Origin: JAGVSR01 sp963778225
GTDB taxonomy: Bacteria; Pseudomonadota; Alphaproteobacteria; Rhizobiales; Hyphomicrobiaceae
Assembly (NCBI GenBank): GCA_963778225.1
Contig: CAVZTR010000002.1
Coordinates: 124,001-188,000, forward strand
Direction: 5' to 3'
Length of the DNA stretch: 64,000 bases
Positions 27,927 to 39,372 of this stretch are shown here, piece after piece. Every line of letters begins with the position of its first letter. The stretch's first letter is position 1. Under the pieces are notes generated by a model. The model had not been told where the DNA came from and did not search any database. It saw nothing but the letters and a program-made list of their open reading frames with translations. The position numbers and the translations under genes were made by a program.

Positions 27927-28234
27927 TGACCATCGGACTTGCCCACTATCTGACGGTTGCGGCGTGCCTGTTCACGCTCGGCATCCTTGGCATCTTCCTC
28001 AACCGGAAGAACGTGATCGTCATCTTGATGTCGGTCGAACTCATGCTGCTGGCCGTCAACATCAACCTCGTCGCGTTCTCGGCCTTTCTCGGCAACATCA
28101 CGGGACAGATCTTCGCGCTGTTCATTCTGACGGTGGCGGCAGCGGAGGCGGCCATCGGGCTTGCGATCATTGTCGTGTACTACCGCAACCGTGGTTCGAT
28201 CGCGGTCGAAGACATCAACATGATGAAGGGCTGA
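27926..28234 (+). CDS. nuoK: NADH-quinone oxidoreductase subunit K
   Basis: The ND4L-type membrane subunit, 102 residues with three helices. The conserved acidic residues in the helices are the Glu of VIVILMSVELMLLAVNI and that of TVAAAEAAIGLAIIV, both part of the proton-transfer chain. It sits 7 bp before nuoL. Confidence 0.97.
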   Translation: MTIGLAHYLTVAACLFTLGILGIFLNRKNVIVILMSVELMLLAVNINLVAFSAFLGNITGQIFALFILTVAAAEAAIGLAIIVVYYRNRGSIAVEDINMMKG

Positions 28235-28241
28235 GGCGGCG

Positions 28242-30224
28242 ATGATCTATTCCGCAATCGTCTTCCTGCCGCTTCTGGGCGCGCTCATTGCCGGCCTGTT
28301 CGGCCGCGTGATCGGCGACCGGCCATCGGAAGTGATCACCACTGGTCTCATGATGACGGCCGCGGCGCTGTCGTGGTTCGTATTCATCGAAACCGGGTTC
28401 GCGCACGACGCGGCGAAGGCTGCGATCAAGGTGCCGGTGATGCGCTGGATCACGTCCGGCGACCTGGAAGCTGCGTGGGTGCTGCGCATCGATACGCTGA
28501 CGGCGGTCATGCTCATCGTCGTGACGACGGTGTCGTCGCTGGTGCACCTTTATTCCATCGGCTACATGCACGAGGACGACAGCCGGCCGCGGTTCTTCTC
28601 GTATCTGTCGCTGTTCACGTTCGCCATGCTCGCGCTGGTGACGAGCGATAACCTCCTGCAGATGTTCTTCGGCTGGGAGGGCGTGGGGCTGGCCAGCTAT
28701 CTGCTCATCGGCTTCTGGTATCATAAGCCGGAAGCGAATGCGGCGGCCATCAAGGCGTTCGTGGTCAACCGCGTCGGCGACTTCGGGTTTGCGCTCGGCA
28801 TCTTCGGCGTCTTCTTCATCTTCAAGACGATCAGCCTCGATGAAGTGTTCCGTCAGGCCCCCGATATGGCCGGCAAGACGATGAACTTCCTCGGCTACGA
28901 CGTCGATATTCTGACGACGCTGGCGCTGCTGCTGTTCATGGGGGCGATGGGCAAGTCGGCGCAGTTCCTGCTGCACACCTGGCTGCCGGACGCCATGGAA
29001 GGTCCGACGCCGGTTTCCGCGCTTATTCATGCCGCGACGATGGTGACGGCAGGTGTGTTCATGGTGGCGCGCTTGTCGCCGCTGTTCGAGCAGGCGCCCG
29101 CAGCTCTGGAGTTCGTCGTTCTCATCGGGGCGATCACGGCGTTCTTCGCGGCGACCGTCGGCCTCGTGCAGAACGACATCAAGCGGGTGATTGCGTATTC
29201 AACCTGTTCGCAGCTGGGCTACATGTTCGTCGCGTGCGGCGTGGGTGCGTATACGGTCGGAATATTCCACCTGTTCACGCATGCGTTCTTCAAGGCGCTT
29301 TTGTTCCTTGGCGCCGGCTCGGTGATCCACGCGATGCACCACGAGCAGGACATGCGGAACATGGGCGGGCTCAAGTCCAAGATCCCGATCACCTGGGCGA
29401 TGATGCTCATTGGAACTCTCGCGTTGACGGGTGTCGGCATTCCGCACGTGGGCGGCTTCGCGGGCTTCCATTCCAAGGACGCCATCGTGGAAGCGGCTTA
29501 TGCCGCGCATACGCCGGGCAACTACGCGTTCTGGCTGCTGGTCGTCGCGGCGCTTATGACGTCGTTCTATTCGTGGCGGCTGATGTTCATGACGTTCTAC
29601 GGCAAGACGCGCGCGGAGCCGGACACCTACAAGCACGCGCACGAGAGCCCCTCTGTAATGTTGATCCCGCTCTATGTGCTGGCCACCGGCGCGGTGCTCG
29701 CGGGCATTGTATTCGCGCCATACTTCATCGGGCACCATCTGTCGGAGTTCTGGGGGACATCCGTCACTCCCGACAAGGACATCATGCACCATATGCACGA
29801 GGTGCCGGTGTGGGTGATGTGGGCGCCGTTCGGAGCGATGGCTTCGGGCTTCGGTATTGCCTACCTCTATTACATTGCTCGGCCGGACCTGCCGGAGAAG
29901 ACGGCCAACGCATTCCGCCCGCTGTATCTCTTCCTGCTCAACAAATGGTACTTCGACGAGTTGTACGATTTCATTTTCGTACGGCCGGCGAAGGCGCTCG
30001 GACGGCTCTTCTGGAAGGGCGGTGACGGCGCGATCATCGACGGCACCATCGACGGGACTGCGGCGAGCGTGGGCTGGGCGACGGGCAAGATCATCCGGCT
30101 GCAGACCGGGTATGTGTACCACTATGCCTTTGCCATGCTGATCGGGGTCGCGCTGATCGTGACGTGGTTCGCATGGCCTACTGGATTGGGGCCCTCAGGG
30201 ATTGGGGCAGGGATTCCGAAATGA
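28242..30224 (+). CDS. nuoL: NADH-quinone oxidoreductase subunit L
   Basis: The distal antiporter-like (ND5) subunit, 660 residues. The antiporter core has FFGWEGVGLASYLLIGFWY, the lysine helix GKSAQFLLHTWLPDAMEGPT and STCSQLGYMFVACG. The C-terminal part forms the long lateral helix and last membrane anchor. It overlaps nuoM by 4 bp (ATGA). Confidence 0.97.
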   Translation: MIYSAIVFLPLLGALIAGLFGRVIGDRPSEVITTGLMMTAAALSWFVFIETGFAHDAAKAAIKVPVMRWITSGDLEAAWVLRIDTLTAVMLIVVTTVSSLVHLYSIGYMHEDDSRPRFFSYLSLFTFAMLALVTSDNLLQMFFGWEGVGLASYLLIGFWYHKPEANAAAIKAFVVNRVGDFGFALGIFGVFFIFKTISLDEVFRQAPDMAGKTMNFLGYDVDILTTLALLLFMGAMGKSAQFLLHTWLPDAMEGPTPVSALIHAATMVTAGVFMVARLSPLFEQAPAALEFVVLIGAITAFFAATVGLVQNDIKRVIAYSTCSQLGYMFVACGVGAYTVGIFHLFTHAFFKALLFLGAGSVIHAMHHEQDMRNMGGLKSKIPITWAMMLIGTLALTGVGIPHVGGFAGFHSKDAIVEAAYAAHTPGNYAFWLLVVAALMTSFYSWRLMFMTFYGKTRAEPDTYKHAHESPSVMLIPLYVLATGAVLAGIVFAPYFIGHHLSEFWGTSVTPDKDIMHHMHEVPVWVMWAPFGAMASGFGIAYLYYIARPDLPEKTANAFRPLYLFLLNKWYFDELYDFIFVRPAKALGRLFWKGGDGAIIDGTIDGTAASVGWATGKIIRLQTGYVYHYAFAMLIGVALIVTWFAWPTGLGPSGIGAGIPK

Positions 30225-31726
30225 CCATCACGACCCAACCGATCCTTTCGATCGTCACGTTCCTGCCGCTGGTCGGCGCGCTGTTCATCGCGACGCTGCC
30301 GAAGGCTGCGGCGAGCAATGCGCGCTGGGTGGCGCTGTGGACCACCATCGTCACGTTTGGCGTCTCGGTTCTCATCTGGACGAATTTCGATGCGTCCACG
30401 CCGGCCTTCCAGTTCGTGGAAGAGTACGCGTGGCTGGGCCCGATCAAGTACAAGGTGGGCGTGGACGGCATATCGATGCTGTTCGTGATCCTGACGACGT
30501 TCCTGATGCCGCTCTGCGTGCTGGCCAGCTGGCAGTCGATCGATGAGCGCGTGAAGGAGTACATGATCGCGTTTCTCGTGCTGGAAACGCTGATGATTGG
30601 CGTCTTCTGCGCGCTTGATCTGGTGCTCTTCTACCTGTTCTTCGAGGGCGGCCTGATCCCGATGTTCCTCATCATCGGCGTGTGGGGCGGGCCGCGCCGC
30701 GTCTATGCGAGCTTCAAGTTCTTCCTCTATACGCTGCTTGGCTCGCTGCTGATGCTGATCGCCATTCTGGTAATCTACGGCTATGCGGGCACGACCGACA
30801 TCCCCGCGCTGCTGACGACCACGCGCCTGCCGGCCGATATGCAGTTCTGGCTGTGGCTCGCGTTCTTCGCCTCCTTCGCTGTGAAGATGCCGATGTGGCC
30901 GGTGCATACGTGGCTGCCGGACGCGCACGTGGAGGCGCCCACCGCAGGGTCGGTGATCCTGGCGGCGATCCTGCTCAAGATGGGCGGCTACGGCTTCCTG
31001 CGCTTCTCGGTGCCCATGTTCCCGCTGGCGACAGAGCAACTGGCGCCGGTCGTGTTCGTGATGTCGGTGGTCGCCATCATCTACACATCGCTCGTGGCAC
31101 TCGTGCAGGTCGATGTGAAGAAGCTGATCGCCTACTCGTCTGTCGCGCACATGGGCTTTGTGACGATGGGCATCTTTACGGTGACGACGCAGGGCGTGGA
31201 CGGGGCGATCTTTCAGATGCTGTCGCACGGCATCGTGTCGGCGGCGCTGTTCTTGTGTGTCGGTGTCATCTACGATCGCATGCATACGCGCGAGATCGCG
31301 GCTTACGGCGGGCTCGCCGACAGGATGCCGCTCTATGCGGCTTGCTTCATGGTGTTCACGATGGCCAACGTCGGGCTTCCCGGCACGAGCGGCTTCGTGG
31401 GTGAATTCCTGACGCTGCTTGGCGCCTTCAAGGTGAATACGTGGGTTGCGTTCTTTGCCACGACGGGTGTGATCCTGTCGGCGTGCTATGCGCTCTATCT
31501 CTATCGGGCGCTCGTGTTCGGGCCACTGGACAAGCCGGCGCTCAAGCTGTTGCCGGATCTCTCCGCGCGCGAAATCGCGGTGCTCGGTCCGCTCGTCATC
31601 CTCACCATTCTGTTCGGGTTCTATCCGGCGCCGATCCTCGATGTGACGGCGGTGTCGGTACAGAATCTCGTCGCGCAGTACGAGGCCGCCGTCGCGGGCG
31701 CCGCCAAAGCCGCGACCTTGCCCTGA
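30221..31726 (+). CDS. nuoM: NADH-quinone oxidoreductase subunit M
   Basis: The ND4-type antiporter-like subunit, 501 residues. Key segments are FYLFFEGGLIPMFLIIGVWG (conserved Glu), the lysine helix VKMPMWPVHTWLPDAHVEAP, and SSVAHMGFVTMGIF. The ATG at 30221 overlaps the nuoL stop. An upstream in-frame start would run deep into nuoL and is rejected. Confidence 0.97.
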   Translation: MTITTQPILSIVTFLPLVGALFIATLPKAAASNARWVALWTTIVTFGVSVLIWTNFDASTPAFQFVEEYAWLGPIKYKVGVDGISMLFVILTTFLMPLCVLASWQSIDERVKEYMIAFLVLETLMIGVFCALDLVLFYLFFEGGLIPMFLIIGVWGGPRRVYASFKFFLYTLLGSLLMLIAILVIYGYAGTTDIPALLTTTRLPADMQFWLWLAFFASFAVKMPMWPVHTWLPDAHVEAPTAGSVILAAILLKMGGYGFLRFSVPMFPLATEQLAPVVFVMSVVAIIYTSLVALVQVDVKKLIAYSSVAHMGFVTMGIFTVTTQGVDGAIFQMLSHGIVSAALFLCVGVIYDRMHTREIAAYGGLADRMPLYAACFMVFTMANVGLPGTSGFVGEFLTLLGAFKVNTWVAFFATTGVILSACYALYLYRALVFGPLDKPALKLLPDLSAREIAVLGPLVILTILFGFYPAPILDVTAVSVQNLVAQYEAAVAGAAKAATLP

Positions 31727-31741
31727 TCCGGAGCGCCTCTG

Positions 31742-33190
31742 ATGAACACACTATCGAGTTTCGCTCCTGTCCTGCCGGAAATCGCACTCGCGGTCGGCGC
31801 CATGGTGCTTCTGATGCTCGGCGTGTTCCGTGAGGACACGGCGCGGAACGGAACGTCGGTCGGCTGGCTCGCCGTGCTGCTCATGGCGACTGTTGCCGTT
31901 GTTGTGGGCTCGGCGGGTGCGGAACGGGTGGAACTCTTCGACGGTGCGTTCGTCGTCGATGCGTTCTCGCGTTTCTGCAAAATCTTGATACTCGGCGCTG
32001 CCGCAGTGTCGCTGATCCTCAGCTTCGGCTACTTCGAACGCGCCAAGATCATGAAGTTCGAGATTCCGGTGGTCGCGCTCCTGTCGACCGTCGGCATGTT
32101 CATGATGGTGTCGGCGAACGATCTCATCTCGCTCTATCTCGGGCTCGAGTTGATGAGCCTTGCGCTGTACGTTCTGGCGGCCGTGCGGCGGGATTCGCTG
32201 CGGTCATCGGAGTCGGGGCTCAAGTATTTCGTTCTGGGGGCGCTGTCGTCAGGCATGCTGCTCTACGGGGCGTCGCTGATCTACGGGTTCACGGGGACGA
32301 CCTCGTTCACGGCGCTCGCCGCCGCGCTGAAGGACGGGGCCGGCGCGCAGAACTTGGGATTGATTATCGGGCTCGTGTTCCTGCTCGTGGGCCTCGCATT
32401 CAAGATTTCGGCCGTACCGTTCCACATGTGGACGCCGGACGTTTATGAAGGCGCGCCGACGCCGGTGACGGCCTTCTTTGCCGGGGCGCCGAAAGTGGCG
32501 GCCATGGCGCTGCTGCTGCGCGTGCTGCACGACGCTTTTCCCGGCATGCTGTTCCAGTGGCAGCAGATCATCGTGTTCCTGTCGGTGGCGTCGATGCTGC
32601 TGGGCTCGTTTGCGGCCATCGGCCAGACGAGTATCAAGCGGCTCTTGGCGTTCTCTTCGATTGCCAACGTCGGCTTCATTCTGATCGGGTTGGCGGCCGG
32701 CACGGAATACGGCGTCTCGTCGGTGCTGATCTATCTGGCGATCTACGTGGTCATGACGCTCGGCAGCTTCGCGGTGGTGCTGGCCATGCGACGCAAGGAC
32801 GAGATGGACGAAACGATCCAGTCGCTCGCGGGTCTGTCGCAGACGAACCTGCCGATGGCGGTCGCGTTCGCAGCGTTGCTGTTCTCGCTGGCCGGTATTC
32901 CGCCGCTGGCCGGGTTCTTCGCCAAGTTCTACGTTCTCGATGCAGCCATCAAGGCCGGGCTGACGCCGCTCGCCATCATCGGTGTGCTCGCGAGTGTCGT
33001 GGGCGCGTTCTATTACCTGCGCGTCGTGAAGATCATGTTCTTCGACGAGCCGGCGGATAAGTTCACGCAGGCCGAACCGGCGGTGCGCTGGGTGATGGCG
33101 GCATCGGCATTGCTCGTGACGTTCTACGTCGTCTATCCCTCCGCGCTTCTGGACGCGGCCGGGTCCGCCGCCCGCGCGCTCGTCCCGTAG
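31742..33190 (+). CDS. nuoN: NADH-quinone oxidoreductase subunit N
   Basis: The ND2-type antiporter-like subunit, 482 residues with the full set of bacterial helices. It has LYLGLELMSLALYVLAA, the lysine-bearing FKISAVPFHMWTPDVYEGAP and FSSIANVGFILIGL. It is the last nuo gene. birA follows 2 bp later, so the transcript continues. Confidence 0.97.
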   Translation: MNTLSSFAPVLPEIALAVGAMVLLMLGVFREDTARNGTSVGWLAVLLMATVAVVVGSAGAERVELFDGAFVVDAFSRFCKILILGAAAVSLILSFGYFERAKIMKFEIPVVALLSTVGMFMMVSANDLISLYLGLELMSLALYVLAAVRRDSLRSSESGLKYFVLGALSSGMLLYGASLIYGFTGTTSFTALAAALKDGAGAQNLGLIIGLVFLLVGLAFKISAVPFHMWTPDVYEGAPTPVTAFFAGAPKVAAMALLLRVLHDAFPGMLFQWQQIIVFLSVASMLLGSFAAIGQTSIKRLLAFSSIANVGFILIGLAAGTEYGVSSVLIYLAIYVVMTLGSFAVVLAMRRKDEMDETIQSLAGLSQTNLPMAVAFAALLFSLAGIPPLAGFFAKFYVLDAAIKAGLTPLAIIGVLASVVGAFYYLRVVKIMFFDEPADKFTQAEPAVRWVMAASALLVTFYVVYPSALLDAAGSAARALVP

Positions 33191-33192
33191 CG

Positions 33193-33963
33193 ATGACGGT
33201 TCAGCACCCCTGGCCGCCGCTCGATCAGGGCCGTGTGCTGCACCTTGACGAGACCGGCTCGACCAATAGCGAAGCGATGCGGCTTGCCGGCGAGGGAGCG
33301 CCGAGCGGCACCTGGGTGATCGCCGATCGGCAGACGGCGGGGCGTGGTCGGTCAGGCCGAGCTTGGGTTTCGCCGGCGGGAAATTTTCATGCGAGCGTGA
33401 TCTTGCGGAACGTGTCGCCGCTCGAGAAGGCGGCGCAGCTCGCTCTCGTCAGCGGTGTGGCTTTGCATGCGGCGGTCATGGCGTCCACGGGGGGCTCTCT
33501 AACCCAACTCGTTGAACTCAAATGGCCGAACGACATTCTGCTCGGGCGACTGAAGCTTGGGGGCATTCTGGTCGAGAGCAGCGTGTCGCGGCGGGAGCAG
33601 AGCGCACTGGCCGTCGTCGGTATCGGTCTTAATCTGGCGCACCATCCGGAGTTCGCTGACCGGCCGGCGACTGATCTTTCTGCGCACGGTGCGTCGATTG
33701 CTCCGTTGAATTTTCTTCCCAGCCTCGACCGGAGCATGCAGGAATGGATTTCGAATTGGGCATCGGGCGACGGTTTCGCGACGGTTCGTGAAGCTTGGCT
33801 TGCGCGGTCTCTGCCGCCGGGCACGCGTCTCACGGTGAATGCCGGCCAGAATATTGTGTCTGGCGTGTTCGCGGGGCTCGATCCCGTGGGTGCGCTTCTC
33901 CTCATGGCTCCGTCCGGAGCTTTGCAGACGGTGACGTTCGGCGACGTGGCGCTCACAGGCTGA
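33193..33963 (+). CDS. birA: Biotin-[acetyl-CoA-carboxylase] ligase, monofunctional
   Basis: Attaches biotin to the carrier domain of acetyl-CoA and other carboxylases through biotinyl-AMP. It has 256 residues. Catalytic signatures are LDETGSTNSEAMRL, the adenylate loop GRGRSGRAWVSPAGN and KWPNDILLGRLKLGGILVE. It begins straight in the catalytic domain, so the DNA-binding repressor domain of E. coli BirA is absent. It lies 2 bp after nuoN, a placement seen in many alphaproteobacteria. Confidence 0.95.
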   Translation: MTVQHPWPPLDQGRVLHLDETGSTNSEAMRLAGEGAPSGTWVIADRQTAGRGRSGRAWVSPAGNFHASVILRNVSPLEKAAQLALVSGVALHAAVMASTGGSLTQLVELKWPNDILLGRLKLGGILVESSVSRREQSALAVVGIGLNLAHHPEFADRPATDLSAHGASIAPLNFLPSLDRSMQEWISNWASGDGFATVREAWLARSLPPGTRLTVNAGQNIVSGVFAGLDPVGALLLMAPSGALQTVTFGDVALTG

Positions 33964-34023
33964 GCTGCCGCGCTGGGTATTTGCATTTGTTTAATTCGAT
34001 TAGCGGCGAGGGCTGACGCGCGG

Positions 34024-35731
34024 ATGGCGAAGAACGGTAAACCCGAGGTCAAGAGCGGCCAGAGCGAACTTGTGTTCGCCTCGCTCGGCGGCCTCGGCGA
34101 AGTGGGCATGAATGTCTATCTCTACGGCATCGGTCCGGCCGAAAATCGCGAGTGGCTGATCGTCGATCTCGGGATCACGTTTCCCGAAGGCGAGAACGAT
34201 CCGGGCGTGGACGTGATCCTGCCGGACGTGCGCTTCCTGGAGGCGCAAAAGAAGCAAATCGCCGGTCTCGTCGTCACGCATGCGCACGAGGACCATATTG
34301 GTGCGGTGCTGGAATTGTGGCCGCGGCTGCAGTGTCCGATCTATGTGACGCCGTTCACGGCCGGCATGCTGAAGTCGAAGATGGCCGACTACGGCCGTGG
34401 GCGCGACATGCCCATGAAGGTTGTTCCACTCGACAGCCGCTTCACGACCGGGGCGTTCGACATCGAACTCGTGAGCGTCGCGCATTCGGTTCCGGAGACA
34501 AGCGGGCTGATCCTGCGGACGCCGCACGGCACGGTTTATCATACGGCGGACTGGAAGCTCGATCCGACGCCCTACATCGGGACACCGGCCAATCCTTCGC
34601 GTCTGTCGGCGATAGGCGATGAGGGCGTGCTGGCACTGGTGTGCGACAGCACCAACGCCATGCGCGAAGGTGAAAGCCCCAGCGAAACCGATGTTGCCGA
34701 AAGCATCGCCAAGATCATCGCCAAGGCGCCGTTCCGCGTGGTGGTGACGACGTTCTCGTCCAACGTGGCGCGGATCAAGGCTTGTTACGAGGCGGCGCGC
34801 CGGTCGGGTCGGCGGCTCGTCGTGGCGGGGCGGGCGCTGCACCGGGTGATCGAGGTTGCAATCGAGACGGGCTATCTGCCGAAGGATTTCACATGGTCCG
34901 ATCAGCAGCAGTTCAAATACTTCAAGCGTGAAGAGGTCGTGCTGCTGTGCACGGGCAGCCAGGGCGAAGAGCGCGCGGCGATGGCGCGGATCGCGGACTT
35001 CCAGCATCCCGACATTTCGCTCGATAAGGGTGATCTCGTGCTGTTCTCCTCGCGCGCCATTCCCGGGCAACGAGAAGGGCATCGGGCACATCCAGAATGC
35101 TCTCGTCCGGGCCGGATGCGAGATCATGACGGACAGCGATGGGCTGATCCATGTCACCGGACATCCGCGGCGGGGGGAGCTGCGCCAGATGTACGGATGG
35201 ATCCGTCCGAAGATCGTGGTTCCCATGCATGGCGAGGCGCGCCACCTGATGGCGAATGCCGCGCTGGCCCGATCGCTTGGCGTTGGCGAAGTGGTGCCAG
35301 CTTTCAACGGCGAAATGGTGCGGCTCGCTCCTGGGCCCGCGCGCAAGATCGACGACGTGCCGGTGGGGCGTCTTTTCCGCGACGGCAATCTGCTGGTGCC
35401 GGAAGGCGAGGGGCCGGTTCGCGAGCGGCGTAAGCTGGCATTCGTCGGAATGGCGGTGGCCAGCGTCGTGCTTTCGCGCAAGGGCGAACTCGTGGCCGAT
35501 CCCATCGTGGAACTCGACGGCGTGCCGATCGAGGATGCCGAGGGCGAGAGCATGCTCGATATCGCCTACGATGCGGTGGAAGGCACGCTGAAATCGCTCC
35601 CGCCGGCCCGGCGCCGCGATCCCGATCTCGTCGAGGACGCGATCCGCAAGGCGCTGCGCGGGGCGATCCATGCGGCCTGGGGCAAGAAGCCTATCTGCAA
35701 GGTGATGGTGTCTGTGGTCGACATGCGCTGA
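34024..35731 (+). CDS. rnj: Ribonuclease J, interrupted by one frameshift
   Basis: Metallo-beta-lactamase/beta-CASP nuclease of mRNA decay and rRNA processing. The zinc-binding HxHxDH motif is His86-Ala-His88-Glu-Asp90-His91 in VTHAHEDHIGAV, and the beta-CASP domain has VVTTFSSNVARI. The frame breaks near codon 348, in AIPG. The next frame continues NEKGIGHIQNALVRAG and VTGHPRRGELRQMYGWIRP to the C-terminal VVDMR. The sequence has CCCGGGCAAC where CCCGGCAAC is expected, so one extra G at 35065-35067 explains the break. Corrected length is 568 residues, normal for the family. Sequencing error is the leading explanation. Confidence 0.92.
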
Positions 35732-35815
35732 GATGGGGCGGGGGTGGAAACCCCGGCTGACCCGCGCTAGATAGCGCCACAAGAACCTCATTCGCTCAAT
35801 CGAGAAGGGCAGGAC

Positions 35816-36220
35816 ATGATCGGACGACTTAACCATGTGGCGATCGCCGTGCGCGATCTCAACGCCGCGGTTGCCACCTACAAGACGACGCTGGGGGCCA
35901 AGGTTTCCGAAGCCACGGCGCAGCCGGAGCACGGTGTTACGGTGGTGTTCGTGGAACTGCCAAACACGAAGATCGAATTCCTGGAGCCCTTGGGGGATAA
36001 TTCGCCGATCGCGAAGTTTCTGGAACGCAATCCGGACGGCGGCATTCATCATGTCTGCTACGAGGTCGAGGATATCCTTGCCGCACGCGACCAGCTAAAG
36101 GCCCAGGGGGCCCGGGTTCTCGGCGACGGCAATCCCAAGATCGGCGCGCACGGCAAGCCGGTTCTGTTCCTCCATCCCAAGGACTTCCTGGGCACGCTGA
36201 CGGAACTTGAGCAGGTGTGA
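35816..36220 (+). CDS. mce: Methylmalonyl-CoA epimerase
   Basis: VOC-fold enzyme that interconverts the (R) and (S) forms of methylmalonyl-CoA, linking propionyl-CoA carboxylase to the mutase. It has 134 residues and starts MIGRLNHVAIAVRDLNAAV. Metal ligands expected from the family are seen in LNHVAIAV (His), VFVELPNTKIEFLEP (Glu) and GGIHHVCYEVED (His). It sits between rnj and a DUF1467 gene, the usual Rhizobiales order, and is preceded by GAAGGGCAGGAC. Confidence 0.93.
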   Translation: MIGRLNHVAIAVRDLNAAVATYKTTLGAKVSEATAQPEHGVTVVFVELPNTKIEFLEPLGDNSPIAKFLERNPDGGIHHVCYEVEDILAARDQLKAQGARVLGDGNPKIGAHGKPVLFLHPKDFLGTLTELEQV

Positions 36221-36271
36221 GCGACGTGTGTCGCCGGCCTCGTTCGCATTGATATTTGACGGGGATATCCG

Positions 36272-36565
36272 ATGACCATCGCTCTCGGCTTCGCGCTCTA
36301 TTTCATGATCTGGTGGCTCGTGCTTTTCGCGGTGCTTCCGTTCGGAGTGGTGACGCAGGACGAGAGCGCGGATGTTGTACCCGGGACACCCGGTAGCGCG
36401 CCAACGCGGTTCAACTGGCGAAAAGTCTTTCTCGCAAATACCGTGGTTGCTACGCTGGCCTTTGCAGTTGTTTGGACGGCGCTGGCTCGGAATTGGCTCG
36501 GCACGACGCCGCCGATCGAGGACGCTCCTGCCGTTTTGCGGATGGAACCGCCCAAGCCCGGCTGA
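36272..36565 (+). CDS. DUF1467 family membrane protein
   Basis: A 97-residue protein with two membrane helices (IALGFALYFMIWWLVLFAVLPF and VFLANTVVATLAFAVVWTALA). The central soluble loop VVPGTPGSAPTRFNW is the DUF1467 hallmark. It follows mce as in many alphaproteobacteria. Function unknown. Confidence 0.85.
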   Translation: MTIALGFALYFMIWWLVLFAVLPFGVVTQDESADVVPGTPGSAPTRFNWRKVFLANTVVATLAFAVVWTALARNWLGTTPPIEDAPAVLRMEPPKPG

Positions 36566-36687
36566 TGGGTACGGCCGGCGGGTGTGTGTGACTGCCCACA
36601 CTCTGCGGTCTGGTTGATGCGTGTCCCCGGGGGGTGTGACACGCATTAAACTCGTTCAGTTGTTGGCGTACGGGGTTGGGGCGGGTC

Positions 36688-37485
36688 ATGCGTGTGTGTG
36701 TCGGGGGGTGGGCGCGGGTCGCTGCGGCGATGATCGCGTGGCTGACGGCGGGGAGTGCGACGGCCGCCGATCTTCGCATCGAATTCAAAGAATTGGCGGC
36801 GATCGCGCAGCAGGCTCTGGGCGGGGCGACCTTGCGCTTGCATAACGCTCCGGCGAGCGGCTTCATCGACTTCTCGCAAGGCTCGTATGTGGCGATCGGA
36901 TCGACGCAGGTGCCGATCAGCGTGCCGGCGCGGACGTTCCCGATCGCTGGAGGTACCTACGCCTACTACGTCAATGATATCAATTCGACGGCCGTTTCCT
37001 TCGAACCCGTTTCCGGAGCGGTGCGGCTGACGCTGCGGTTCGAGAGCGACAGTCCCGAACTCGTGGGGCGGTGCCGGTCCGGGATCTGCGCGCCGGTCAA
37101 CGCGCTGCCACGGATCGAGTGGACCGATGCGTCGGTTGCGATCGATCTGGCCCCGGTGGGTGTGGCGGACAGTCTGTCGCTCGAAGCGAAGGCCGTAAAA
37201 ATCGGTGGAAATTTTGCGCCGGCGTGTTCGCCGAGCGCGGCGCTGATTTCGGGAGAGATTTGCCGGGCCGTCTTGGCCAAGGCGCGGCAGGCGATCGCCA
37301 AGCTGCGCGGGGATCTCGATGGAATGCTGCGCGAGCAGGTGAACAAGCCCGACGTCCAGGCCAAGATCGCCGGCGAACTGAAGAAGCGGCTCGTGCTCGG
37401 GCCGGCGGGAGAGCTCAAGGTGCGGTCGGTCGGGGTCAGCGACAGCGCGGTGACGATCTCGTTTTGCTTGGCGTGCGCCGGGTGA
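36688..37485 (+). CDS. Putative exported protein between DUF1467 and proS
   Basis: A 265-residue protein with an N-terminal signal (ARVAAAMIAWLTAGSATAADL, predicted cut after ATA). The mature part is rich in beta strands (TLRLHNAPASGFIDFSQGSY, VSFEPVSGAVRLTLRF), has Cys pairs (RCRSGICAP, ACSPSAALISGEIC, FCLACAG) and a helix KARQAIAKLRGDLDGM. The ATG at 36688 is chosen because it keeps a proper signal. A TTG four codons upstream is possible. No ribosome-binding site is obvious. I do not recognise a family. Confidence 0.65.
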   Translation: MRVCVGGWARVAAAMIAWLTAGSATAADLRIEFKELAAIAQQALGGATLRLHNAPASGFIDFSQGSYVAIGSTQVPISVPARTFPIAGGTYAYYVNDINSTAVSFEPVSGAVRLTLRFESDSPELVGRCRSGICAPVNALPRIEWTDASVAIDLAPVGVADSLSLEAKAVKIGGNFAPACSPSAALISGEICRAVLAKARQAIAKLRGDLDGMLREQVNKPDVQAKIAGELKKRLVLGPAGELKVRSVGVSDSAVTISFCLACAG

Positions 37486-37699
37486 TCTCAACCGGTGGTT
37501 ACGGGCACCCGGTTGCCGGGGGCCGGGGGAGCCGGTAATGACGGCGGGTGCAACGTGGCGACTCGCGGATGTCAGTCCCGGTTGCCGCTCAGCCGTGCGT
37601 CCGCACGGGATCTTTCCTCGCTATTCAAGGCTCTCCACCCCATGCCTCTGTGTTGTTCCTGTTCGGCTCTCGGCAAACTCCTGATGGCGGGAGCGGCCC

Positions 37700-39235
<1,536 letters not shown>

Positions 39236-39372
39236 TGTGGTTTTTCAGAGGGCTCGCCAAGCTTGGATGACGAAACGTAATCTGGCCTGATTGCGCGGCT
39301 AGGCGTGCTACAGCGAGTTAGGGCCGGTCTGATGATCGGCTATGGGGATGCACCGTGAGGGAGTTGCAGGGG

